A stretch of DNA of 64,000 bases from Polyangiaceae bacterium (GTDB lineage Bacteria > Myxococcota_A > Polyangia > Polyangiales > Polyangiaceae): contig WQYX01000006.1 of the NCBI GenBank assembly GCA_009781005.1, positions 1 to 64,000 on the forward strand, given 5' to 3'. Below, in pieces: positions 29,108 to 39,536 of the stretch. The notes beneath the pieces are model-generated. The model was not told the origin of the DNA and did not search any database. It worked only from the letters and a program-made list of their open reading frames with translations. A program made the translations under genes and the position numbers. Numbering within the stretch: the stretch's first letter is position 1; every line of letters starts with the position of its first letter.

Positions 29108-30463
29108 ATGTGCTGTGCTTCGATCACGTTGCCGCTCGCCGTCGTGACCGCCGCGGTCTGTCTTCCACTCGTCGCCGGATGCAGAGGCGGCGGCTCATCG
29201 CCGACGAGCACTCCCGCGGCAACCAGCGATGCGGCGACCATCGCGCCGGTGTCGTCACCCACGGGTGCATCGACGATTGCCTCGGGCATGGGCGATCCCC
29301 CGGATGTGACCGACGCCGAGATGCAAGCCGACGTGCGCGCAGCAACCGCGTTCGCGATCAAGGTTTACGCTCGAGCAAAACCCGCCTCTGGCAACTTCAT
29401 GCTCTCGGGCACGAGCCTTCGTCGTGCACTATCGGCCGCATACTTCGGCGCGCGCGGGGAGACGGCGAGCGAGATGGCCCGCACACTCGAAGTCACAACG
29501 GACATGGAGAAAGCGGCGGAGGCCGCAAAAACGGAGAGCTCCGCATGGCAGCGGGCGCGGGGTACGGAGCCGACGAGCGCCGAACTCGTTATCGCGGATC
29601 GCCTCTGGCCCGACAAATCTTTTGTGCTCGAGTCCGCCTATGCAAAGCGCGTGGAGGACACACTTGGAGCTTCCGTGGCGCCGCTCGACTTCGTGCACGC
29701 GTCCGAAGAGGCGCGCACCACCGTCAACGGTTGGGTGGCCGAAAAAACCGCGGACAAGATCAAAGACCTTCTCCCGTCGGGTTCGGTCAACGCTGCCACG
29801 CGCCTCGTCATTACGAATGCCATCTATTTCAAAGGGAAGTGGGCACTCCCTTTTTCGAAGAATGCAACGAAGGATGAAGCATTCACGAGCGCTCCCGGTA
29901 AGACAATCACCACGCCCATGATGCATGCAACCGAGAGCCACCGGTTCGCGGATGCCTCCGGCGCCAAGGCACTCGAGATGCGTTATGGGGGCGGCGATCT
30001 CGCCATGTTGGTCCTTCTTCCGAATGACGACAATGGCATTGGCAAACTCGAAGACGATGTTGCGAAGAACGGTATCGAGGGTTGGGTCAAAAACCTTGCC
30101 CTCGCACGCGTCAACATCACTTTGCCAAAGTTCACGTTCGAATCCGGCGGATCCATGACCAACGTGCTGAAGGCGCTCGGTATGAAGGGGGCATTCACAC
30201 CGAATGCCGATTTCTCCGGCATCGCCAAGCCGCGCGGCACCGAACGCATCTATGTGAGTGAGGTGGTGCAAAAGACGTGGGTGGCCGTGGACGAGGAAGG
30301 GACGGAAGCCGCGGCAGCCACGGGGATCACCATGCGCACCACGTCCATGCCCATGGGCCCCGTCGCCGAATTCAAGGCCACTCACCCCTTCCTCTTCTTC
30401 ATCCGCGACACCAAAACCGGCCGCACCCTCTTCATGGGACGCCTCATGGGTCCCAAGGGGTGA
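29108..30463 (+). CDS. serpin family lipoprotein
   Basis: Lipobox LVAGC; ITNAIYFKGKWALPF; VDEEGTEAAAATG hinge; HPFLFFIRDTKTGRTLFMGRL. Confidence 0.93.
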   Translation: MCCASITLPLAVVTAAVCLPLVAGCRGGGSSPTSTPAATSDAATIAPVSSPTGASTIASGMGDPPDVTDAEMQADVRAATAFAIKVYARAKPASGNFMLSGTSLRRALSAAYFGARGETASEMARTLEVTTDMEKAAEAAKTESSAWQRARGTEPTSAELVIADRLWPDKSFVLESAYAKRVEDTLGASVAPLDFVHASEEARTTVNGWVAEKTADKIKDLLPSGSVNAATRLVITNAIYFKGKWALPFSKNATKDEAFTSAPGKTITTPMMHATESHRFADASGAKALEMRYGGGDLAMLVLLPNDDNGIGKLEDDVAKNGIEGWVKNLALARVNITLPKFTFESGGSMTNVLKALGMKGAFTPNADFSGIAKPRGTERIYVSEVVQKTWVAVDEEGTEAAAATGITMRTTSMPMGPVAEFKATHPFLFFIRDTKTGRTLFMGRLMGPKG

Positions 30464-30498
30464 TGCTTCGAAAATGCTTCCCAGGGGAGGGATCGACG

Positions 30499-30735
30499 AT
30501 GGACAGGGCCATTATCGTAAGAGGAAGGCTGAATGGGCCGCAACGTATCGACCTCGAGGAGCCCGTAAAAGAGATCACGGGGGAAGTGGAGGTCGTCATT
30601 CATCCCATCGAACGCGCGGGCACCAAGTCGCGGGAGGATATCTTCGAATTTCTCCGCTCACTCCCAACCGGAACGCGCTCGAAGGAAGATATCGATCAGC
30701 AGATTGCCGAAGAGCGTAGTTCGTGGAGTCGGTAA
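30499..30735 (+). CDS. putative antitoxin (VapB-like position)
   Basis: 78 aa ORF whose TAA overlaps the ATG of the PIN gene (TAATG). Confidence 0.7.
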   Translation: MDRAIIVRGRLNGPQRIDLEEPVKEITGEVEVVIHPIERAGTKSREDIFEFLRSLPTGTRSKEDIDQQIAEERSSWSR

Positions 30736-31145
30736 TGGATCACCCTTATCTCGACACGTCCGCCATCATCTATCTCGTCGAAGGCTCGGCCAGCGTGCGT
30801 GCACGGATTGCGGCGCTCGTGGCAAAAGCCGACTGTTGCCCGACGGGCCATCTTCTCACGTCGCGCCTCGCACAGCTCGAGTGCCGGGCGAAACCGCTTC
30901 GCGACGAAGATGCCACGGCACTCGCGATTTACGACGCCTTCTTTACACGGGCACGCCTGACCGTCGTGGAGATCACTCCCCTTGTTCTGGACTGTGCCAC
31001 GGAGCTTCACGCTCGACACGGCTTCACCGTTCCCGACGCCATCCATCTTGCGAGTGCCATGGAAGCTCGCGCAGACTCGTTCGTGACAGCCAATGCAGAT
31101 CTCGCGAACTGCCCGGACGTGAACGTGGAGCTTCTCACTCTCTGA
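30735..31145 (+). CDS. PIN-domain toxin, VapC-like
   Basis: YLDTSAIIYLVEG...TSRLAQLECRAKPLR...VPDAIHLASAMEARADSFVTANADL. Confidence 0.88.
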   Translation: MDHPYLDTSAIIYLVEGSASVRARIAALVAKADCCPTGHLLTSRLAQLECRAKPLRDEDATALAIYDAFFTRARLTVVEITPLVLDCATELHARHGFTVPDAIHLASAMEARADSFVTANADLANCPDVNVELLTL

Positions 31146-31212
31146 GCAATTCCCCAGGTGCATCCGGAACCCGACACGCGAACATTGGCTACCCGAGATC
31201 TTCGAGGTAGAC

Positions 31213-32928
31213 GTGAGAAGGCCAATGTCGGAGTCGCCGATCACACAACCGAATGCTACTGCGCTGCATATCGAGGACCTCGTCGCGTACGTTCGCGAAG
31301 GGCGCGTGCGAGTGCCCGCGTTTCAGCGGCCCCTGCGCTGGCAATGGGAAGACGTGCGGCGCCTTTTTGATAGCATCTTGCGCGGATATCCAATCGGGAG
31401 CCTTCTGCTCTGGGAGCGCCCCGCGCCAGCCAAAACCATCCAGCTTGGCGCCATGGAGATCACTGCACGCGCAACGAGCAACGCACTCTGGGTGGTCGAC
31501 GGCCAGCAGCGGATCACGAGCCTTGCGAACGCGCTGAGCGATGAAGGCTCGAAGGATCAGAAGTTTTCGCTGCATTACAATCTTCAAGAACAGAAGCTTG
31601 GACGCCCACGAAGTGATGAACCCCTCTCTTTGCCACTGCCCGTTGTCTTCGACTTGCAGCGGCTCTTGAAGTGGTTCGCGGATCATCTCGAAGCGACCGA
31701 GTATCTCGACGAGGCAACACGCGTTGCGAAGTTGATCCGGCAGTACACAGTCCCCGCGTACATCGTCAAACAAGAAGATGAGAAGGTTCTTCAAGACATC
31801 TTCGACCGAATGAACAACTACGGTCGAAAGCTCACGCGCGCCGAGGTTTTCTCAGCACTCCATGCTGGCACGCAAGGCGGCCCTCCGCGCAACCTCAGAG
31901 ACCTTGCCCAGAAAGTCGAAGCACGTGTCGGCTTTGGTGTCGTCGACGAGAACACGGTACTTCACGCGCTCCTTGCTTGCCGCGGCCCCGACGTAACGCG
32001 TGAAATCCGAATCGAGTTCTTGGAGGGGCGCTCACAAGAATTCCCGAACGACACGCAGGAAGACGCATATCTTCGCGCCGAAGAAGCGCTCGTGCGCGCC
32101 GTCGGGTTCATGCAATGCGAGGCACACGTCCCACACTTTGGCTTTCTCCCGTATCGTTATCTTTTGGTGGTACTCACGCGTTTTTTCGCGCATCACCCCG
32201 ACCCGGCGCCGCGGAATCGCGAACTGCTTCGCCGCTGGTTTTGGCGAGCGGCATTGCTTGGCCCCACCATTGCGCGAGGTGTGTACACCAGCGCGATGAA
32301 GAACCTTGCATCGTGCGTCATTCCGAAGAACGAAAGCGGGTCGGTACAAAAACTTCTCGCAGTCGTCGACACGCATCACAATTCGGCTGCGGCCTTTACG
32401 TTTCCACGCCGGTTCGGGAGCAAGACCGCGGAGGTGCGCTTCGTGCTCTGCGCGATGTGGGAACTGTCACCGCGATCCGCTCGGACGGGGGAGCCGTACG
32501 ATCGCACCACGCTCTCGAACGCGCTCGTCGACCAAGCTACGGCAAGCGAAGCGTTGGAGCTTTGCTTTCCTCGCGTCCCCGGAGTGCGCAGGGAAATGGC
32601 GAATCGGATCTTTTGGTTAGGAGAAGGAGAGGAGGAGGATTGCGCGCCACACGAGAGCCTCGGAGAACGTCCGCCCTCTATGACCAAGAAGACTTGGCAG
32701 GATGTTTTGACTTCACACGCCCTCGATAGTGAACTCACCGAGCTTCTTCGAGATGGGGATCACAAACATTTTTTTGAAAAGCGCAGTCTTCGGATGGCTC
32801 AGATCACAGAAGCGTTCCTCGAGCGAATGACCGAATCATCGTTCGAGAACACACCACCACTCGAAGACCTCGATCTCGACACTGACGAAGACGAAGACAA
32901 CGATGTCGAAACGCACGAGTCCTTCTGA
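31213..32928 (+). CDS. DUF262-domain protein
   Basis: RVPAFQRPLRWQWEDVRRLFDSILRGYPIGSLLLW ... WVVDGQQRITSL ... RMNNYGRKLTRAEVFSAL. Confidence 0.9.
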   Translation: MRRPMSESPITQPNATALHIEDLVAYVREGRVRVPAFQRPLRWQWEDVRRLFDSILRGYPIGSLLLWERPAPAKTIQLGAMEITARATSNALWVVDGQQRITSLANALSDEGSKDQKFSLHYNLQEQKLGRPRSDEPLSLPLPVVFDLQRLLKWFADHLEATEYLDEATRVAKLIRQYTVPAYIVKQEDEKVLQDIFDRMNNYGRKLTRAEVFSALHAGTQGGPPRNLRDLAQKVEARVGFGVVDENTVLHALLACRGPDVTREIRIEFLEGRSQEFPNDTQEDAYLRAEEALVRAVGFMQCEAHVPHFGFLPYRYLLVVLTRFFAHHPDPAPRNRELLRRWFWRAALLGPTIARGVYTSAMKNLASCVIPKNESGSVQKLLAVVDTHHNSAAAFTFPRRFGSKTAEVRFVLCAMWELSPRSARTGEPYDRTTLSNALVDQATASEALELCFPRVPGVRREMANRIFWLGEGEEEDCAPHESLGERPPSMTKKTWQDVLTSHALDSELTELLRDGDHKHFFEKRSLRMAQITEAFLERMTESSFENTPPLEDLDLDTDEDEDNDVETHESF

Positions 32929-34144
32929 GCGAAGATTTTCTGTCGATATCCATGGCCGTCGGGCGGGCATTCTGCACGCTGCCGGTGATAACAGTTGGTT
33001 CGTGCTCGACCAAGCGTACATGGATGATCCCCAAAGGGCAGTTCTCGGCCTGCGCTTCGAGGAAGATCGTTACGCAATCCATCGTGCGCACCTGCTTCTG
33101 CCACCCTGGTTTTCGAATCTGCTGCCGGAGGGCCTGTTGCGCGATTGGATCGCCACACAGCGTAGCGTCTCGGTCGAACGCGAGCTCGAGTTGCTTGTAG
33201 AGGTCGGCATGGATCTGCCGGGAGCGGTCACCGTCACACCGACCACCGATGAAGTCGCCGTGCCAGCGTCTCGTCGTGAAGTTGTCGCGAAGAGACCGCG
33301 AGAAGACCGCGACACTTGGCGATTCTCTCTTGCTGGTGTGCAAATGAAATTCTCCATGCTGTCTTCCGGGCAGCGCTTCACGGCACCCGCTCGCGGCGAA
33401 TATGGCGGCTGGATCATGAAGCTTCCCGACACCAAGTTTCCACACGTTCCGCAGAACGAATTCGCGATGATGGAGCTTGCACGTCAATCGGGTATCGATG
33501 TTCCCGAGACGCGTCTGGTTCATCGCGACCAGATTGCGTCCGTTCCGAGCCAGCTCTGGCCGGACGGCGAAGAGCTCGCGTACGCGATTCGTCGCTTCGA
33601 CCGCGGTCCGAACGGGACTCGCATTCACATGGAGGACTTGGCGCAAGTGCGCGGATTCTATCCGCACCACGACGGGAAATACCGCGGGGACTACGAGACC
33701 GTCGCGAATCTCATTTACCGTGGACGCGATATCCAATCTCTCGAAGAGTTCGTGCGCCGATTGGCATTCAACGTTCTTATTCGGAATGGTGACGCTCACC
33801 TAAAAAACTGGTCGCTCCTCTACCGCGACCCGCGCATCCCCGCGCTGTCGCCGGCTTACGATCTCGTGTGTACGAACGTGTACCAGGGCGTTGACAATCT
33901 CGCTCTAAAACTTGGGGGCTCGAAGCGCTTCGAAAACGTAACCCTCGGCTCCTTCGGTGCGCTCCAACATCGTCTTGGCATCACTTCGACGGACTTCGCC
34001 GATCTTGCCAATGAGACGATCGAGCGCGCGTTCGCCGCGTGGCCGGACGTCGAGGCGAATCTCAGTGGAACCGCGCTCGTCCGGCGGATCGGCGCGATCC
34101 TGCAAACCAGCGCCAGCGCGATGCGAAAGAACGAACCGGCCTGA
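32903..34144 (+). CDS. HipA-family kinase/toxin
   Basis: LPPWFSNLLPEGLLR, FSLAGVQMKFSM, RFDRGPNGTRIHMEDLAQV, FNVLIRNGDAHLKNWSLLY, LSPAYDLV. Confidence 0.93.
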   Translation: MSKRTSPSERRFSVDIHGRRAGILHAAGDNSWFVLDQAYMDDPQRAVLGLRFEEDRYAIHRAHLLLPPWFSNLLPEGLLRDWIATQRSVSVERELELLVEVGMDLPGAVTVTPTTDEVAVPASRREVVAKRPREDRDTWRFSLAGVQMKFSMLSSGQRFTAPARGEYGGWIMKLPDTKFPHVPQNEFAMMELARQSGIDVPETRLVHRDQIASVPSQLWPDGEELAYAIRRFDRGPNGTRIHMEDLAQVRGFYPHHDGKYRGDYETVANLIYRGRDIQSLEEFVRRLAFNVLIRNGDAHLKNWSLLYRDPRIPALSPAYDLVCTNVYQGVDNLALKLGGSKRFENVTLGSFGALQHRLGITSTDFADLANETIERAFAAWPDVEANLSGTALVRRIGAILQTSASAMRKNEPA

Positions 34145-34147
34145 TCG

Positions 34148-34360
34148 TCAAGACTCTTCGGCGGGTTCGTCCTTCTTCTTCGACTTCTCGGACTTCGCTG
34201 CCGGCTTGTCGTTGTCTTCGTCTGTTTCCTTCAAGCCTTGCTTGAAGCTTTTGATGCCCTGGCCGAGGCCCTTGCCAACGTCTGCGAGGCGTTTGCCGCC
34301 AAAGAGCAAGAGCGCGACGAGCGCGATGAGAATGAGCTCCTGTGCGCCGATGTTCCCCAT
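34148..34360 (-). CDS. tatA: Sec-independent translocase TatA
   Basis: MGNIGAQELILIALVALLLFGGKRLADVGKGLGQGIKSFKQGL. Confidence 0.95.
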   Translation of the reverse strand: MGNIGAQELILIALVALLLFGGKRLADVGKGLGQGIKSFKQGLKETDEDNDKPAAKSEKSKKKDEPAEES

Positions 34361-34439
34361 GATGAAAAGCCTCTATCGCCACTCGTACCAGCCGGAACAT
34401 GGCGCGGCAAGCGCGAGATGCCCGCTCGGTACCGAGCGG

Positions 34440-34559
34440 CTACCGGCGTTTGCGCCTGGAGCTTGCGACGAGTGCCACCGTTGCCAGCGCCGCGCCGCCG
34501 AAGAGCACGAGCGCGATGACTGCGATGACGATGAGCTCCTGCGCGCCGAAGGACATCAT
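34440..34559 (-). CDS. 39-aa chimeric micro-ORF: TatA-like N-terminus plus C-terminus of the neighbouring membrane protein
   Basis: MMSFGAQELIVIAVIALVLFGGAALATVALVASSRRKRR*, translated manually from the complement. Confidence 0.6.
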   Translation of the reverse strand: MMSFGAQELIVIAVIALVLFGGAALATVALVASSRRKRR

Positions 34560-34618
34560 AATGAAAAATCTCCGCCGGTGCGCGTATCAGCCTGAACATG
34601 GGCGCGGCAAGCCGAATG

Positions 34619-35629
34619 TCATGCTCGCCGTTGGCGTTTGCGCCTGAGGCTTGCGACGAGTGCCACCGTTGCCAGCACCGCGGAGACGGCCGCGACGGGG
34701 ACCAACACCAAGACGCTGAGCCACGGCCCTGGCGTCACGTCGGGGACGCGGAGCTCGAGTGCGCGCAGCACACCGAGCGCTGCGAGCGGACCTATCGCAC
34801 CGAACCCGACCGCCACGACGCTTCCAATTCTTCGCCGCCGAAGTCTGAGCAGCGCGAGGACGACCGCGCACGAGGTGCCCAACCCCGACGTCGTCACGAC
34901 GAGCGCGCGCACGAACGGCGGCACCGACGAAGCGCGCGTCCACGGAGCCATGCCCGAGAGCGACAGCGACCCGACGTGGACGCGAACGGCGGCGCCCTCG
35001 GGTGCTCCGAGGAGCAAGCGCGCGTCGTCGAGATCGATGCGACGCAGATCGTCGCTCACGTGCGCATTGGCGGCGTTGAATACGACATGACCGAGAGGCG
35101 CACGCCCCACGAGCCTTGGTGAGTCCGTGCTGCAGAGCCACGTCGCCGAGACGAATGGCACTGCGCGCGCAACCTTTTGGTTGCCTGAGGTCGATGCGCA
35201 ATCGGAGCGCCCCTGTTGCACGAGGGCATCAACCACGCGCCCCGGCGCACGCGCGTCGCGACCGAGCACGAGCGACGTCATGGCGAGCAGAAGAACGAAG
35301 AGCATGGCTTGAGGCACGAGTCTCGCCATCGTGCGCAAGGGCGACTCGCCGAGAGACGCGAGCACGCGCGCCTCGCCGCGCTCGACGAGCCGCTGCACGG
35401 CGAACGCCCACCCGACGGGCCAACCCGTGAGGATGGCTGCTTCGACAGCGACGGCGAGAAGACTCTTTGCAAACGGCGCGAGCGTGCCATTCGTCAGCGT
35501 TGGATCGAGCACCCACGGCAGGAGGCGCACGCCCGCGCCGATGAGCGCCGCGATCAGAACGAGAACAGTCGCCACGCACACGGCACGCAGCGCTGAGCGC
35601 GCGATGGGATCTGGATGGCCGCGCAGCAT
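34619..35629 (-). CDS. hypothetical multi-TM membrane protein
   Basis: Several hydrophobic segments (VATVLVLIAALIGAG, MLFVLLLAMTSLVL, WLSVLVLVPVAAVSAVLATVALVA); start trimmed to MLRGHPDP. Confidence 0.75.
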   Translation of the reverse strand: MLRGHPDPIARSALRAVCVATVLVLIAALIGAGVRLLPWVLDPTLTNGTLAPFAKSLLAVAVEAAILTGWPVGWAFAVQRLVERGEARVLASLGESPLRTMARLVPQAMLFVLLLAMTSLVLGRDARAPGRVVDALVQQGRSDCASTSGNQKVARAVPFVSATWLCSTDSPRLVGRAPLGHVVFNAANAHVSDDLRRIDLDDARLLLGAPEGAAVRVHVGSLSLSGMAPWTRASSVPPFVRALVVTTSGLGTSCAVVLALLRLRRRRIGSVVAVGFGAIGPLAALGVLRALELRVPDVTPGPWLSVLVLVPVAAVSAVLATVALVASLRRKRQRRA

Positions 35630-35680
35630 GTGCGTGGAATCTACAACGTTGGTGTCACGCGAGGCGCCAAACTGAACGTC

Positions 35681-36250
35681 GTGATACCGTCGCGCACGTT
35701 GAAGCACGAGACGTCGCGCAATCGCGCCTTTGCCATCGCAACGACCGCGTTGAGTGTTCTTGCAACGCCCCGCACGGCGCACGCCGATGACGCGTCGCCT
35801 TCGGGCAGGGGGGCCACGGGCGGCGCGCTGCTCGGCAGTGAGATTGTCGTCGTTGCACAAGCACTCTTCGGTGTGCGATCTGTGCCGGCATACGTCTTCG
35901 GGGCCCTTGGTGGCGCCGCGGCCGGCGGCGTTGGCGGCTACTTTCTCGAGCGAGGCGTGAGCAACGGGCGCGTGCCGACGTACTTGCTTGCGGGCGGGCT
36001 CGCGCTCGTCATTCCGACCATCGTAATCGCACTCGATCGGACGCGTTACGTCCCTACTCCGGCTTCGAGTCCGGATGCCGGCGGCGCTCGAGGGACTGCA
36101 TCACTCTTGAATGTACGAGGTTCCGTTTTCGCCATTGGCGCTCCGGTGCCGGAGGTGGGCCCGGTGTTCAACGCTGCACAAACGAAGGCGTTCGCCGTAC
36201 AGAACACCGGCAGTGAAGTGCGTTTTCCTGTCGTGGCCGTTCAGTTTTGA
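35681..36250 (+). CDS. hypothetical secreted/membrane protein
   Basis: Signal-like AFAIATTALSVLATPRTAHADD and Gly/Ala-rich hydrophobic segments; start uncertain. Confidence 0.55.
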   Translation: MIPSRTLKHETSRNRAFAIATTALSVLATPRTAHADDASPSGRGATGGALLGSEIVVVAQALFGVRSVPAYVFGALGGAAAGGVGGYFLERGVSNGRVPTYLLAGGLALVIPTIVIALDRTRYVPTPASSPDAGGARGTASLLNVRGSVFAIGAPVPEVGPVFNAAQTKAFAVQNTGSEVRFPVVAVQF

Positions 36251-36448
36251 GTGACTGCAGGGCCGCAATGAAGAAGCGACCAAACGTGATCCACGCGACG
36301 GTCAAGTCGTTCGTTGTGTGCTGCATGGATTTGGGCCCGTCTCTGTAGCCTGCGACTCGTGTTCGCTGTACGTTCGAAAGACGTGGCCACCCGAGGCGGG
36401 CATGGCGAAGACGTCGCCAATGGTCGCGTAACAACCGAAGGAGCATTG

Positions 36449-38200
36449 GTGAACACCTCGCGCAACGTCACGAAGCCGCAAGATCCCATGCTTGGCCGCG
36501 TGGTCGCCGGACGCTATCGCCTCGAAGCGCGTGCCGGCGAAGGCGGCATGGGTGTCGTGTACAGGGCCCGTCACGTCCTCATCGATCGCGTCGTCGCGCT
36601 CAAGTTGATTCGACCCGATCTGCGCGGTGAAACGCACCTTCGCGCATGGATGCTCCGTGAAGCGCGTGCGGCCAATCGCGTCGATCATGCGCACATCATC
36701 GACATTCACGACATCGGAGAAACCGAAGAGGGCGAGCTTTATCTCGTCATGGAATACCTCGTTGGCACTTCGCTCTCGAGCGAGCTTGCCAAGGGACCCA
36801 TGCCGCTCGCGCGTGCCGTGGACATCCTCGAGCAGATGTGCGCCGCCCTTGCGCGCGCCCACGACCTCGGCGTCGTGCATCGCGATCTAAAGAGCGACAA
36901 CATTCTTCTGGCGACCCGCGGCGGCCGAAAAGACTTCGTCAAGATCCTCGATTTCGGTCTCGCGCATCTCGCGCTCGATCCGCGCCTCGCACCGAAGGGC
37001 GCCGTGTTTGGAACGCCGGAGTACATGTCACCCGAGCAAGCGCGCGGTGAAGAAGCCGGCCCGCCGAGCGATCTCTATGCGCTCGGGATCCTCTTCTACG
37101 AGATGCTGACCGGGCAGCTTCCTTTCCGTTCGGGCGATCGCGAAACGCTCCTCGAGATGCAACGGAGTGCGCCCGCGCCGAAACCGACGTCCATCAAACC
37201 GGACGTGCTCCCGCGGGCGGAAGCCATCGTGCTCAAGCTCCTCGAGAAGGAGCGGCGCAAGCGTTACCAGGATGCGCACCACCTGCACGAGGAGCTCAAG
37301 GCGCTTCAGCGCTCGCTGCCGGCGACGCCGTGGGAGGTGCAGCAGACGGTGCAGGAGAACAACAGCAACGTGGTGCCTCCGCCGCCTCCGCTGCAGTCGG
37401 CTGGCGTGATTGAATGGGCAAACCGCGCCGCGCTGTTCTCGCGCATGGTGAGCCGCGTGTATCCTGCAGGCAATCTGCCGCCCGACGTTCAGAGTGCCCT
37501 CGCGCAGTCGTGGGATCTCGCGTCACGCGCGACGCGCCTCGAAGGTGAGGTCGCAACCCATACGCGCAAGCTCGAGTCGCTCGAGCGACGGGGCCGCGCG
37601 CTTCGCGCCGAGATCGGCCGCAAGGTCGAAGAGCTCGCTCATGAGGAATCGCGCGCGCTGCGCGACGCTGCCTCCGAGCAATACGAGGTAAGCAGGCTCC
37701 GCGAGCTCGTGCAGATCGCCGAGCGAGCTGCCGGGATAGCGAAGGCGCAGGCCGATCAGGTCATCCCGCAGAGCACGAACGCCGCGATGCTTCGCAACAT
37801 TTATGAGTGCTCGGGCGCGGCCACGGCATTGCTGGAAGCGCGCCGCGAAGCGCTTCGTGACCGTGAACAGAAAGCCCGCGTCAAGGACGCCCAGGCAAAG
37901 GATCTTCGCAAGCAGATCGACGAGCTCCGTGCGCAGCTCGCGCGCTACGCCGAAGCGCTCGACGAGGATCTGGCTGCGGGTCGAGAGAAGGTGACGGTAC
38001 GCACACGCGAGGGTGTCGCGTTCGAAAAAGCATTCAACGAAGTATCGAGCCTTCTTTTGAACCACCTCCGGCAAAAGCCCGAGGTGCGCGATCTCATGAC
38101 CGAGCTTTTTTCGGTCATGCACGGCACGTCGATGCCTGGCACTGCGAGCTTGAGGAACAATGCGCCGCCGCCCGCGATACCGGAGAGTCGCGGATTCTGA
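36449..38200 (+). CDS. serine/threonine protein kinase with C-terminal coiled-coil region
   Basis: AGRYRLEARAGEGGMGVVYRARH, VHRDLKSDNILL, DFGLAHL, GTPEYMSPEQARGE. Confidence 0.92.
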   Translation: MNTSRNVTKPQDPMLGRVVAGRYRLEARAGEGGMGVVYRARHVLIDRVVALKLIRPDLRGETHLRAWMLREARAANRVDHAHIIDIHDIGETEEGELYLVMEYLVGTSLSSELAKGPMPLARAVDILEQMCAALARAHDLGVVHRDLKSDNILLATRGGRKDFVKILDFGLAHLALDPRLAPKGAVFGTPEYMSPEQARGEEAGPPSDLYALGILFYEMLTGQLPFRSGDRETLLEMQRSAPAPKPTSIKPDVLPRAEAIVLKLLEKERRKRYQDAHHLHEELKALQRSLPATPWEVQQTVQENNSNVVPPPPPLQSAGVIEWANRAALFSRMVSRVYPAGNLPPDVQSALAQSWDLASRATRLEGEVATHTRKLESLERRGRALRAEIGRKVEELAHEESRALRDAASEQYEVSRLRELVQIAERAAGIAKAQADQVIPQSTNAAMLRNIYECSGAATALLEARREALRDREQKARVKDAQAKDLRKQIDELRAQLARYAEALDEDLAAGREKVTVRTREGVAFEKAFNEVSSLLLNHLRQKPEVRDLMTELFSVMHGTSMPGTASLRNNAPPPAIPESRGF

Positions 38201-38249
38201 ACGGTGCCGCACTTCGGCGCGTGCGTCGATTCCCGCTGTCTAGCCCGGG

Positions 38250-39533
<1,284 letters not shown>

Positions 39534-39536
39534 CTC

